A stretch of DNA of 64,000 nucleotides from Panicum virgatum (taxonomy: Eukaryota > Streptophyta > Magnoliopsida > Poales > Poaceae): positions 58,457,922-58,521,921 of the forward strand of contig NC_053149.1 in the NCBI RefSeq assembly GCF_016808335.1, in the 5' to 3' direction. This document shows, one piece after another, positions 1 to 11,699 of this stretch. The position numbers were made by a program, and so were the translations under genes. Position 1 is the first letter of the stretch, and each line of letters starts with the position of its first letter. The notes beneath the pieces are model-generated. The model was not told the DNA's origin, did no database searches, and saw only the letters and a list, made by a program, of their open reading frames with translations.

Positions 1-106
1 GGAGGACCGCATCAGCGCGTCCCACCGCAGGGCCCGTGACGCAGGGGCTGCCGTCAGGCGCGCGACTTCGGGCGTAGCTGATTAACGGTCGCCCGTAAAT
101 AAAGTT

Positions 107-996
107 GGAAGGGCTTCAGCTCCGGCTCTAATACCGGCTTCTGCTGGAGTCCTCCCAAACAATATTTTCAGAGATGACTCTAACTTTGAAGTAGCTTGGA
201 ACCCCTCGAATCTTGCTGACTGGAGCGGATTGGGCGAGGTGGAGCCACGAAATCATGGCTCCCGTGGCTCCTTCATACCCTTTTGCCAGCCCTGCCCCCG
301 GATGGGGCTCGCCGGGGCGCGGTTCGCGGGGAGGTGGCCGGCCGACGACATCGCAGGGGCGTGCGGTCCGTGGGGAGGCCGTGGCCTCCGGCGGCCATGG
401 GAGGAGGTGCGGCAGCGGCCGCGAGTAGGGTCCGGCGGCAAGCCAATGGGCGCGGCCTGCAGGGCCGGGACGAGGTGGCCGGCGCCGAGCCTAGGGGCGC
501 GCTCTGCGGGGCCGGGGAGGATGTGGCCGACGGCGGCCGCGCGGAGGAGGTGGCTGACGGCGGCCGCGGGGAGGAGGAGGTGCCGGCCGCCGGTGCTTTG
601 GGTGGAGGAGGAGGCGCGGGTCGCCGCGATTGGAGGAGGAGGAGAAGGCGCAGGCCACCGCCGGCGAGTGGAGGAGGCGCGGGGGGCCGCCGCTTGAAGG
701 AGGAGGCCAAGCGGCGGAGGAGGCGGCGAGGCTGGGCAACGCGAGGAAGGGGCCGGCGACTGAATAAGAGGATAGAGGAGAAAAAAGGGAAGAAAATAGA
801 TAAGAAGAGGAAAATGGAAAAGGAAAAAGGAGGAAAAAAGAAAAAAAGGACAATTTAGACTTTTTACCACCTCAATCCAACAAGTGAAGCTGTTTTGACA
901 AACGTTTTCTAAAACGGCTCCAGCTCCACCAGAGAAGCCGCTCCACTGGAAGAGCCAAAGCCGAAGTTATTTTTGGAGGAGTCGGAGCCCTAACAA
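107..996. mobile_element. candidate non-autonomous DNA element with GC-rich interior
   Basis: The left edge (about 107-165) is rich in AGCTCCGGCTC-type motifs, and the right edge (about 915-990) carries related motifs in inverted orientation (GGAGTCGGAGCCCT). Between them is a 500-base block of very high GC, open in several frames but with no recognisable protein. The layout suggests a non-autonomous terminal-inverted-repeat element with captured or low-complexity GC-rich sequence. I could not define a target site duplication, and the inverted repeats are imperfect, so both limits are approximate. Confidence 0.3.
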
Positions 997-1005
997 ACAG
1001 ACCCT

Positions 1006-3630
1006 AAGTCGTCGTCCGGTCGATTTTCCGACAGGATTCGGGCTTTGGTAATTATCGGCTGCATGCAAATGTTGACTCTCCTATTCTCTTTTAGGTTTCC
1101 GCGTGCTAGTGAGTTTACATGCATGGATTCTGGTCCCCACCAGCGAACCTCAAGCAGCCATACTGTGCTAAGCTCACTCAACTATGTTCCGACGGTGATC
1201 CATTGATAAAAATGTATATAACTACAATGATTTATATAATACAAATTATAAATAAATTTATATAAATAAAAAATACAAAGAAAAAGTATGAAGCAATACT
1301 TTTGTCAAAAAAATTTTGAAAATAAAAAATGGGGAAAAGAAATTTGAGTAGTAAAAGTTTAGGAAACAAAAATTTCAAGAATATATTTTGAACGACAAAA
1401 ACTAGAATAAAAAATTGCGGGAGGGAAAAATTTAAGGAATAAATTAAACAGAAAAATAATTGTCTGAAAAAAGAGAACATAAAAATATCTAAGAAAAAAT
1501 CTTTTCGAAACAAAGATTTGTGAAAAGAACTTAAAAGAAAATTTTCTGAAAAAATCATAAAATAAGTGTGTCAAAATTTGAAAAATCTTTAGAAAGAAAA
1601 TGTTTCGAAAATAATTCAAAATATGAAAATGTGTAGGAAAAAAGTTTGGAAGAAAAAATGGAAAGCAAAAGGTAATAAAAAATGTGCATGGAAGGTCAAA
1701 AATTATGAAGAAAATCATAAAATAAAAAATTAGGAGCAAAACTTTGGAAAGATAAAAAAATTGCGAACAAATGTTATAGGATGTCTTAATAATGAATGGA
1801 TTAAATAAAAGAAGAAGAAAACGAGTTCGACAACCGTAGAGATCAACGTTGCCGCTGCTGCACTATTCATCATGCTGAGCCAATGCACCGCCTGCTCCAC
1901 TATTCACAATGCTGCATGGCAACTATGAGAGAGAAATAAAGAGAAATAGAATGAGAGAGAAGAAAGAAGATAGCAAATGATCGGCCCGCACAAATATTGG
2001 ATGGTTGGACCGGTAGCCTAGACGCGCGTCCGCGTGACTGCGTCGTCGACCGGCAGGAAGACAACCTCCGGTCCACTGTAGAATTAGGATTGCGCGCGAC
2101 TTCACGCGTCCCGCCCCCGGCGGTCCGGCGCCCTCCCGCACGGTGATGTCATCATGTCACCCACTAGCGTGCCACTATTTGGAGCTCGCAGACTCGCAGT
2201 GCCGATTCGCTCAAGCACAAGGACTCCACTCTCCTAGCCTCCTAGGCAGTACTGCATGGGCTCATCCGTTGAGGTGTGGACCTGTGTGGTGGGGAGCTCA
2301 TCAGTAAAAGAGTTTCTATTTAGTGTAGTTTTTAGACATGTCACTATTTTAAATAATGTGATAGTGGATTAAAAAAGAGAGACGAATGGATTTTATCTAT
2401 GAAACCATGTATATACGGTTATCAATTCTTGATGAGTTTTAAAATTAAATGTGATGATTCTATGAAATAACAAACGTGAAACAGTATATTGTAGAGTGAG
2501 TTTCATCTATGATTTTATTTGTGATTCGATGATGTGGCACTCTTGGAAATAACAAAATGAAACCACTCATCAAAATTAGGTTTAGTTCTATAGAAGAACT
2601 ACTTCGAGGAATCGACAGCCGCGTATCATTTTCAAAAACTTTAATAAAGAAAGCCGCGTTTACACTAGGAATTCGGGGCTAACCGACGCCTGGATTAAGT
2701 AGTATAAACAAGTGGGTGACGACAGTCTTGCTCCTGTAAGCAAGCATGACGCAGCCTCCTTCGTTTCCGGTTCAATGTTCACACACGACTTTCCGTTTCA
2801 GCTCCAGTACGAGAGAGCTATGAGAGGCTGAAGTTTGGATTAGAGGTGCGACAGTTTTGTTAGTGACATAGCATTCTTAATCTAACGGCACAACTGCTCG
2901 TAATGTGCACAAAATCGGCGTGACTGCTGGATGGATTGGGATATGAACCCTCCGTGTCGCCGTGTCGGCATACAAATAATTAAGGGGCCTGTCATTTAAA
3001 ATGAAATTATAAGAAACAAATAATTGAGAAAATTTCTTACTTAACACTACGAAAGTTGCTTATTCCTTGCTTGGTCCTCAAATTTTCTTTTCTTCCCTAT
3101 TTGACGCCAAATTGAAAAGTTCCCAATTGACATTACCGTCTACTTTTACGGTTCACGGTGTTAAACTGAATGTGAAAAGATCATTTTATCCTTCTCCTGA
3201 GCCGTACCTCTACCAAACGTTTAATCTCGTACCGGTGTTTCGGCGGCGACGGTGCACGGCCACAGGAAAACGGCGGGCGACCTGTGCGACGAGCAACAGG
3301 ACAACCCCTACGTTACGTGACGGGCGGCACAGCAATCGCTGGCCCCCTGCGCGACGACGAGCATTTTTGCAGTGAAATGTGACGCGAGCTTGATTCTCGG
3401 CAAAACTGAGGTCTGGGCCGAAATCTGAGACGCGGGGAAAAGTGAAATCAAACAAGTGACATTTATTTCTAGTAAATTTCCAAGAGAAAAGACTCAGTCA
3501 TACGTGAAAATTCGAGGAAACTAGCTTGGGAGCAAATAAACAGAGATAGAGATAGTAAATTCAGGCTAAGAACAGTTTTGCTAGGACGGTAACTGATACG
3601 GATATTTGCACACAAGTTCTCAATAGTTAG
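1006..3630. other. intergenic, no gene seen
   Basis: No supported gene. The stretch holds an A-rich, C-poor tract at about 1230-1760 and a mixed segment with GC islands at about 1830-2160 and 3230-3400. An AT-rich block at about 2300-2620 may be old MITE debris. Open frames here are short and lack domain-like sequence. Confidence 0.5.
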
Positions 3631-3637
3631 AGTCATT

Positions 3638-3795
3638 GGTTTGCTACCAATTTTTGGTATGCTAAAATCAAAGTATGCTAATAAAATTTGGCTACAAATT
3701 GGTTTGCGTCAAACAATTTAGTATATCCTAATTTTAGCAAGCCAATGTATTAGCTTGCTTTATTTTTAGTATGGTAAAAAAATTGGTTGCACACC
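3638..3795. mobile_element. MITE-like inverted repeat element
   Basis: The left end GGTTTGCTACCAATTTTTGG and the reverse complement of the right end (GGTGTGCAACCAATTTTTTT) match as imperfect terminal inverted repeats. The AT-rich interior repeats tatgctaa/tagcatac-type motifs. Length is about 158 bp with no coding capacity. I see no clear target duplication, so the superfamily is left open. Confidence 0.5.
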
Positions 3796-4003
3796 GATCA
3801 AACTCGTAATGCAAAAAATATTGGCAGATAAGGTTTAGTTAGAGACTGGAGCGAGGACGCCAGCGCCAAGCTCACGCACACGGCACACCTTCGCCGTCGA
3901 CGTCACCATGGTCCGGCGTCACCTGTCGACGTATACAGGGCCCGGCCGGGGTGTTCCTGCAACTTGCGCCGAAACACCTCAGGTTTCTTATAATTTAGGG
4001 TGT

Positions 4004-4310
4004 GTTTAGTTTATTTTACAAAAATGTGTAAATATGTAAATAGGGCATTTGAATTACTAAATGAAGTCTATTTGTAAAATTTTTTGCATAGATGGGTTGT
4101 AAATCGCGAGACGAATCTAATGATGCTAATTAATCCATGTTTAATCAATAACTAGCGGATGGTTACTGTAGCATCACTGTTGCAAATCATAGATTAAGTA
4201 GGCTCATTAGATTCGTCTCGCGATTTACAGCCCAACCATACAAAATTTTTTGTAAATAGACTTTATTTAGTACTTGAAATTAGTAAGATTCCTTTTCACT
4301 TTAATGCATT
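4004..4310. mobile_element. MITE-like element of the 'gcgagacgaatctaatga' family
   Basis: The diagnostic internal inverted repeat is present: aaatcgcgagacgaatctaa near 4101 and its reverse complement near 4202-4230, separated by a ggttactgtagcat core. The same core recurs at 8594-9847, 54653-54988 and 58300-58645, so this is a multicopy family within the window. The left outer end (GTGTTTAGTT) is recognisable and the right end has decayed. It ends only about 20 bp before a TATA-like sequence upstream of the NPR-type gene. Confidence 0.6.
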
Positions 4311-4330
4311 TACGCTTTTTTTGCGTTTAC

Positions 4331-4337
4331 ATATAAA
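4331..4337 (+). promoter_or_regulatory. TATA-like box upstream of NPR-type gene
   Basis: ATATAAA is followed by pyrimidine-rich sequence (about 4410-4480) typical of grass 5' leaders. If used, it implies an approximately 660-nt 5' UTR before the ATG at 5029. The assignment rests on position and motif only. Confidence 0.35.
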
Positions 4338-5028
4338 GAGGCCTTACTCGAAAAGCTTCAGCCTGGTAGTGAATGGGGACGCAGCAAATCCATTGTCCAT
4401 CAGTTCCACCCGGCGCCTCTCTTCTTCTTCTTCGTCGTCTACCTCGATCCACTCCTTTTCCCTCCCCCCTCCCTGCTTTCCACGCAACTACGTGCCCCCG
4501 GACTCTTCTTCCACGATTCCATTTGACCCCACGGCACGCTCCTCAGCCAGTCCTCGGCCCTCGCCCCTAGTCGTCCGTCGACGCCCCCCAACAATCTCTC
4601 ACGTCCTTTTTCCCCTGCCGCTACCCTACTGCCCACTTCGATCGCTCCTTCACTTGTTTCAGATTTTAGCCGCCGCCCTGTGTGGAAAAAAAAATCCTTA
4701 TTGTTCCTGGCCTGAGGCAGTGCCGGCGAGATCCGGTCCTGGAATCGGGAAGGCGCCAAGGCTGGGAAGAGTTGGAGTGAGATTTACGGCGACCTGTGAG
4801 CCGCGGTTACGGAAGGGCACGCCGGGGAGGTTCTTGCCGACGCGGATCTGCCTGAAGCCAGCCAAGGGGGGTCGCCGAATTGGGGTGTTCGGCCGTGCGA
4901 GGCCAAAAGGCTCCCGCCTTGGCTGCCAAACCGCGTGACGCGACCACCACCACATGGTCGTGGTGGTCCGGCACAAGTAGGGGGCTCTCGCGTCTCGTGC
5001 CTGGCCGTTGTGAGACTCGTGGGCAGCC

Positions 5029-8000
5029 ATGGAGCCGTCGTCGTCCATCACGTTCGCGTCCTCGTCGTCGTACCTGTCCAACGGGTCCAGCCCCTGCTCC
5101 GTCGCGCTCCCGCCGCCGGGGCCGCCCCAGGCTCCCCCGTTGACCGCCGGCGAGGGGTGGGGCAGTGGGGGCGCTGCGGGAGGGAGCGGCAGCAGCGTGG
5201 AGGCGGTCAGCCTGAACCGGCTCAGCAAAAACCTCGAGCAGCTGCTCCTCGACCGGGACCTCGACTGCAGCGATGCCGACGTCGAGGTGCCCGACGGTGG
5301 GCCGCCCGTCGCCGTCCACCGCTGCATACTCGCCGCGCGCAGCGCCTTCTTCTACGACCTCTTCGCCGCGCGCGGCCGCGGAGGCGCAGCGCGCGGTGAT
5401 GTCGCCGCCGCCGCCGCCGGAGGGACGGGGGAGGGGGCTGCCAGTGGCAGGCCGCGGTACAAGATGGAGGAGCTCGTGCCCGGCGGCCGCGTGGGGCGCG
5501 AGGCCTTCCAGGCGTTCTTGGGCTATCTGTACACCGGCAAGCTCCGGCCGGCACCGCTCGATGTGGTGTCTTGTGCTGACCCCGTGTGCCCTCACGACTC
5601 GTGCCCGCCGGCCATCAGGTTCGCCGTTGAGATCATGTACGCGGCGTGGACCTTCAAGATCCCCGAGCTCATTTCGCTCTACCAGGTGAGATGCAATTTT
5701 TGCTTGCTTTTCCCCTTGCTAGTAGGATCCATCCCCAATTTGTGCCTGAAATGGTTCGCTCTGCCATGGTATTGTAGGATGTGACTTTTTTAGACTAAGT
5801 ATTGGACTAATGATTTTATTTCTGTCCAATCCGTGTATAGTATGCACAAATTTTTTGCAGTATCGCTTTCCTGCTAAAATTGTTGGCTCGCCCTTTTTAG
5901 TGGACAGAACCAAATCCGTCGGTTTGGAGTCTATACAGCTTATGTAATTCTAAATTACTGTGTAGCTATGAATCACCGATACTTCACTAACCCAGCCGTA
6001 CCCGTATCCGATACTTGCGTATCCGATACTTCGATACTCCGATACTCTCTCTATACTACCACTATGACGTTTTTTAAACTCACGTATCGCCATACCCGTA
6101 TCGTGTATCGGTGATACATAGCTGTGTAGATTGGACTGCTTAATTGGAGTGGAGTTTTCTATACAGCTTATGTACATCAGATTAATTGCTGTTGGTCAGC
6201 TTTGCTACTTCGACTTATGGAATGCTAATGGTTAACTGTCTTCTCCTGCAGCGGCGGCTTCTTAACTTTGTAGACAAGACTCTAGTGGAAGATGTCATTC
6301 CTATTCTGCAAGTTGCTTCCCACTCAGAGCTGACTCAAGTGCTCGACAAATGTATTCAGAGGATTGCCAGATCAGATCTTGATGATATATCTTTGGATAA
6401 GGAGCTCTCTCCAGAAGTTGTCGAGAAGATAAAACAGATTCGTAAAAATTCACAAACTGCTGACGATGACGCCTCCATTTCGGACCCTGTGCATGAGAAA
6501 AGAGTCAGAAGGATCCACAGAGCACTCGACTCTGATGATGTTGAGCTTGTGAAGTTGCTTCTTAATGAGTCTGAGATCACATTAGATGATGCCAATGCAT
6601 TGCACTATGCAGCTTCTTACTGTGATTCTAAAGTTGTCTCGGAGTTGTTAGACTTGGGGCTGGCTAACTTGAATTTGAAGAATAGCCGTGGATACACAGC
6701 ACTCCACTTGGCTGCTATGAGGAGAGAACCAGCTATCATTATGTGCCTCCTTAACAAAGGGGCAACTGTATCGCAACTGACAGCTGATGGCCGAAGCGCA
6801 ATTGGTATTTGTCGGAGGTTAACAAGAGCAAAAGACTACAATACAAAGATGGAGCAGGGTCAAGAGTCAAACAAAGATAGGTTGTGTATAGATATTCTAG
6901 AGCGGGAGATGATGCGAAATCCTATGTCGGTAGAAGATGCTGTCACCTCACCTTTGTTAGCCGATGATCTTCACATGAAGCTTCTCTACCTGGAAAACAG
7001 AGGTGAAGTCCACACCATGCTTGATAAAATGGTTCTTATTGGTTTCCCCTTAAAAAATTTCTCAAAATTAGAAGGACCCCGGTGGGAACAGATTTAAGCT
7101 ACCTTGTAGTCTAATGACATGTGCCCCTACCTTTCTTCTCAAAAAGAGAAAGGCAAAAGAAAAACACCCAACATATCCGTTTCTCCCTTTCTTCAACAGA
7201 AGTGTTACATTTATTTTATAGGAATAGACCATTGTAGCCACTAAACTGTTTAGTCTAAATTAATCAAATTACAGTTGACAGACGTGTGCAATACTTGTTG
7301 CCACTTACCAGTCAACTTTGCACACACAGCCTAGTGGTGGCCTTGTTCTAGATAACATAATGAGAAGGATTTGGCACCATTGGGTAATCATCAGATAGCA
7401 CCTTAGAACTTGGGGTGGGTGATATGGCATGGTCATTGCCTTTGTTTTATTTTAAGCTTTCGAAGAAGATTTTGCTTTATGTTATTGACTAAAGTGCATT
7501 CCCCTGGATCATAACATGCTATGTATCATCCCTGCAGTTGCATTTGCTAGACTGTTCTTTCCCGCTGAAGCGAAGGTCGCCATGCAAATCGCGCAAGCAG
7601 ACACCACAGAAGAATTTGGTGGTATTACTGTACCAGGTACTTCTGGAAAACTGAGGGAAGTCGACCTGAACGAAACACCAGCCATACAAAGCAAAAGACT
7701 CCGTTCAAGGGTGGATGCACTGATGAAAACAGGTGAAGTTTCAATCATCAATTTCTCAATTTTAATGAACAGCCCCTGCACCAGTGCATCCATCACCTAA
7801 AAATTTAGTTCCAATGCAACCATATGTTCAACAGACTCCATTTTCTGGTAGTCCTGTGTAAAACAACATCACACATGAGATACACTTGGTTAAGAACAGG
7901 TGCTCACTCGTTCCATCTGGCCTCTTACAGTGGAGCTGGGCCGGCGGTACTTCCCGAACTGCTCGCAAGTGCTGGACAAGTTCCTGGAGGACGACCTGCC

Positions 8001-8190
8001 TGACGGGGGGCTTGACAAGTTCTACCTCCAGAGGGGCACCCCCGACGAGCAGAAGGTGAAGAGGATGCGCTTCAGCGAGCTGAAGGAGGACGTGCAAAAG
8101 GCGTTCAGCAAGGACAAGGCCGACAACAGCATGATCTCCGGCCTGTCGTCGTTGTCGTGCTCGCCGCCCCAGAAGGTCGCCAAGAAGTGA
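5029..8190 (+). CDS. NPR2/NH2-like: NPR1-family salicylic-acid receptor, NPR3/NPR4-like (rice NH2/NPR2-like)
   Basis: Four exons join in frame: 5029-5685, 6252-7002, 7538-7732 and 7931-8190, giving 620 aa with GT-AG introns. The order is that of the NPR family. An N-terminal BTB/POZ domain (about residues 60-195) contains a C182-C187-H189-C192 zinc motif. It is followed by a BACK-like helical stretch, ankyrin repeats (about 295-400) and the NPR1-like C-terminal domain. The LENRV element of the salicylate-binding core falls at residues 466-470, across the exon 2/3 junction. VDLNETP (511-517) is the EAR-like repression motif (DLNxxP) of NPR3/NPR4-type proteins, which in Arabidopsis repress TGA-dependent defence genes until salicylate binds. 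The KVAKK tail is a possible nuclear signal. The full length rules out the shorter BOP class. The start was chosen because its N-terminus matches my memory of the rice protein. Intron 1 carries a hAT MITE. No disruptions are seen. Confidence 0.9.
5966..6121. mobile_element. hAT-like MITE in intron 1 of the NPR-type gene
   Basis: A 156-bp element has terminal inverted repeats CTATGAATCACCGATAC and CTATGTATCACCGATAC (one mismatch). It is flanked by perfect 8-bp duplications CTGTGTAG at 5958-5965 and 6122-6129. The interior is built from repeated gtatccgatactt-like units. An 8-bp duplication fits hAT transposition. It lies about 130 bp before the exon 2 acceptor and does not touch splice sites. 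Confidence 0.8.
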
Positions 8191-8593
8191 CCAGTTTTTG
8201 CCGCGTATAGTTCTGTAATTCACTGTATTGGACCGGGACAGCGTATAGGGATGGATCGCTTAGACCTGTGAATGCATAGCGCTTTCCTCGCATAAAAAAA
8301 AATGAATGCATAGTGCTTACAGTGGTGTAAGTAGAACTATATTATATATGTGAAAAACATGCCGAGAACACCGTGCAAAAAGATGAACAGATGATCGTTA
8401 AGACATTCCAATGAATGCCAGTATGCGTGAGCCGGATGGCCGTCATCTGCTAAGCAGCTGCCTACGTCGTTCATTCCCCTTGCCCTGTGAACCTACCGCC
8501 AATCCTTTTGCATTGAGGCAATGCTTCGCCAGTAAAGCTTCTGTCTGAGGCTATGTTTCACACTTTCACTAGTAAGCTTTTAGTTGGATCAAT
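8191..8593 (+). other. 3' UTR and downstream flank of the NPR-type gene
   Basis: The sequence after the stop is non-coding and moderately AT-rich. A canonical AATAAA is not obvious, as is common in plants. No other gene or RNA is seen before the MITE that starts at about 8594. Confidence 0.5.
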
Positions 8594-9847
8594 GGGTTTG
8601 TTTAGTTCCCAAAATTTTCCTTTCGATACAGTAACTTCGAACGTTTGGCCACTGATTAGGAGTATTAAATGTGGACAACTGACAAAACTCATTCCATAAC
8701 CTCCGGCTAAAATTGCGAGACGAATGAATCTAATGAACCTAAGTATGCAGTGATTAGACAATGGCGTCCTACAGTAAACAACATCTAACGATAGATTTAA
8801 TAGATTCGGCTCGCAATTTCCCGTCCATCCGTGTAAGGGCATATACAACTCATAGACAACTTGCTGTCTATATGATGACGTCACAGCATATAAAGACGGC
8901 TGAATAGACAGCACATACAACCCATCATCTATTTAGTTGTCTGTATACTACTTAATGCTTATATGTGCACATAAAATCATCGTGATCAAATATACTTTTT
9001 ATCTTTGTATGCTATAATGTTGCTTCCTTGAGATAATTGTTACTTGCTTGAGAAAATATATATATATAGTACATATAAAAATTTATAGACTTATATAGAC
9101 TAATAGAAAATAAAAAATAAAAACCAAAATACGCATCCAACATTATCCCTTCCGTGTGGCTCTCGCTCTGTCTGCTCATTGCTTCTGTTTCTCTGCTCTC
9201 TCCGCTCAATCTGCTCTCTTTGCTCTCGGCTCAGTGCAGGCGAGCAGTGCGCGCGCATGGCCAGCGAGCAGCAGGGCGTGGCCGACGAGCGGCTGGAGGA
9301 AGGCCGCACTCCACCGGCGCCGCCCCATCAAGCCCCGTCCGTTAGCCGCTGCCAACGCCTGCCTGCTCCACCGGCACATCGCCCCCATCTGCTCCTCGTC
9401 GCCGACTGGATCCGCGCCCGGTGTGCCGCCCATGGGGGCTCCGCCCGGCCGTGCCCGGCGTGCCGCATCCTCCACTACCGGCGCGTCGAGCACAGCTGTA
9501 CCTCATCCCGCCAATACGTCCTTCCCGCCCAAATCTTGGTCATCCGCACTTGATCCGTGGCTATCGTCGACGAGCCGCAGCACAGCATACAACGGGGCGT
9601 CGACCGTCGAGGTCGTCTTGTTGCGTCGGGGAACGAACCCACGCCGTCGCCTCACGAGACGACGAGGGTGCCGTCGCCTCGCGTCGGTGGGGTGTTATTT
9701 GCAAAACGTACGGCTTACAGACGGCTCAAAACGCCGCGTTGTACATGCCCTAATTAGTTTTACAATTAGTCTATATTTAATACTCCTAATTAATATTGTA
9801 AAAGTGGGCAAAAATTTTTGCCCAAATTTTTTTGGAACTAAACTAGC
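8594..9847. mobile_element. MITE split by a later element insertion
   Basis: The left end GGGTTTGTTTAGTTCCCAAA and the reverse complement of the right end (GCTAGTTTAGTTCCAAAAAA) are imperfect terminal repeats. The left part has the family core (gcgagacgaat, ctacagtaaacaac, attcggctcgcaattt). The right part has the usual ttagtctatatttaatactcc. The two halves are separated by the element at 8837-9750, so this is the older host insertion. Confidence 0.6.
8837..9750. mobile_element. PIF/Harbinger-like non-autonomous element with GC-rich cargo
   Basis: Terminal repeats GGGCATATACAAC and GGGCATGTACAAC (reverse complement of the right end) are flanked by TAA at 8834-8836 and 9751-9753. The 3-bp TAA duplication is typical of PIF/Harbinger. 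The AT-rich left flank gives way at about 9150 to a 550-base GC-rich block with several overlapping open frames but no recognised domain. This block looks like a captured gene fragment or a decayed internal region. No transposase is visible, so the element would need help in trans. Confidence 0.65.
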
Positions 9848-10162
9848 TAAGGATTTGTTTGAACGCATCTACAAATATGTGGTTGGATATACCTATATGC
9901 TTGTGAAAAATAACAATTACCATCGTTTAGCAGGCTCCATCTAGCTAATTGACTAGCAATTGTTAGCAGGCGCCCTGCTAATAGCAATGATAGATCTAAA
10001 CATGTCTTGAGGAAACGTTTATGAGATTGTGCATGTTTGCTTTCTGCCACTGTTCTTTAATCGGTGTCAGTACATACCACGTTAAAATATGGCTCTGCTT
10101 GATCCATCTCTAATGTCGAGGTACGATCTCATTGATGTTACTTCATAAGTAGTAGATTCGTC
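9848..10162. other. intergenic, no gene seen
   Basis: AT-rich DNA with short inverted motifs (for example agctaattgactagcaattgtt near 9940). No coding or RNA feature can be supported. Confidence 0.4.
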
Positions 10163-11036
10163 ATGAAATATTTTTTTTATAAAACTCTAACTCGTTTTAA
10201 ACGCGTGAATTTGTCCTGTGATTGGAGTAGGCACCCGCACCGTGCGCAAGCGCAACCCTGTGGCGCCCGCCGACGGTGCACCAAGTCAACCCACGGGCGT
10301 GGACGACTGGCGCCGACCGCCGACCAGCTTTGGGTATGCCAAGCGGCGCCGAATCGCACATGCCGCCCACCAGTCACCGCCGCGAGTGTGCCGTGTGCGT
10401 GCCTCGTTCGCCGCGTGGCCGGTGCGGCAGCCCCGGCCGCCCCAGGGATCTCTATCTATTTTGTGAAAGATAGATAATTAATTTATTTTTAAACTCCATT
10501 TTAACCTAATTATACTATATACAAATATGTTCAACATTCTGATAAAATTAACTTAACCTTTTCCTTAAACATGTTCAGCATTCTAATAAAATTAACTTAA
10601 TATTTTTATAAATATGTTCAACATTTGACTTTCAAAATATTGAAAATATAAAAATGAAATGTTAAATTAGAAGAACAAATTTTAAAAGAAACTAAAATCG
10701 AAATGTTAAAGGTGCTTCTTCTCCGACGAGCTGGGCACCTTCTCCGTCAAGCTCAGCACATGCCGGCGCGCTGACGCATAGAGCACCGGCGGTGGGTGCT
10801 CGGGAGGCAGCGGCACGGGGTGAGGTAGTAGCGGGCGTCGCGGCACGCGGTGGTGGCGAGCGGCATTGCAGAGAGGCAGCGGGCACGCGCGTTGCAGGGA
10901 GGCAGTGGGCGCGCGCGGCGTGAGGAGGCGGCGGCTTGGGGAGGGGAGGAAGGGGAGAGAGAAAGAGTTTGAATGTGGATCCAATAGATATATATGTTTG
11001 TTTGTGCAAATCTCTAATAGTGTGCGATGGATTTAA
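10163..11036. repeat. repeat copy A (atgttcaaca array plus GC-rich block)
   Basis: A GC block (about 10225-10450) is followed by tctatctattttgtgaaagatagat. Next come tandem units of about 55-60 bp containing atgttcaacattctaataaa, then a second GC block and a gtggatccaata..tgcaaatctc tail. The same order of modules appears at 11700-12330, so the two are diverged copies of one repeat. Copy A is interrupted at its right end by LINE-like sequence. The repeat class is unknown to me. Confidence 0.45.
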
Positions 11037-11690
11037 TTTTTTTTTGCGAAAAGAGAGAGTTGTAATAAACCAAAGGGGAACAGTACAACCCTACTCTATT
11101 ACAGAAAAGACCCATAAGAAACTAAAACCGAAGATTAGAGCTGCCACCCCAGGTTCCAGAGTCTTCACGTCTTTTCCCTCGATTCCGGACCCAACAGCTC
11201 GCCGGAACCAAGGCAATAGCCGCCGTACGCACCAACAATGAAATCCACAAGGTGGAGACCGCAGAGGAGGACTTACTGCTAGGCGACGAAGCTGAGTAAA
11301 TGGTCTCCCAAGCACATCGACCATGCCCGCAATCAGTGAAGACCGGCAAGATTCTCCGGCTGCGACCAGCAACAGCCCGCCGATGGTGCACCAGGAACCA
11401 TGAACGAGCCACGACCGCCCCCCGTCGATGCCGGAGAAGGACCGAAGCTCCGGTACAAATCCTCACAGATCCGATGCCGGCACCGGAGCACACGCCAGTG
11501 AAGAAGAGAGAAGTCTGGAGTACCATATTCCGCAAAGACAATGCCGTCTCCCCCCACCAAACGCCATCGGGAAACACATACCTCACCGACGGGCCTCCGA
11601 AGCAGACGCCACCGGCGCCCACACCGGAGGTCTTCGGGAGGAAAAGATCCTCTGCCTTGCCGAAGAAGAAAATATAGGGAAGATATATAA
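11037..11690 (-). mobile_element. LINE-like 3' end fragment
   Basis: Read on the - strand, the sequence ends with ttacaactctctcttttcgc followed by a run of A (the T-run at 11037-11045). This is the form of a 5'-truncated, polyadenylated non-LTR retroposon. The rest is GC-rich and open in two frames without a recognised reverse transcriptase or endonuclease motif. It splits a local repeat. Clear target duplications were not found. Confidence 0.45.
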
Positions 11691-11699
11691 GGATGCAAT

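Noticed and set aside
253..870. Long overlapping open frames on both strands in GC-rich DNA
   Set aside because: Several frames are open at once with Pro/Arg/Ala/Gly-rich translations, the expected product of GC-rich sequence. No domain or splice structure supports any of them.
4807..5595. 262-aa antisense frame over exon 1 of the NPR-type gene
   Set aside because: It is the shadow of the GC-rich coding exon on the other strand and has no recognisable protein features.
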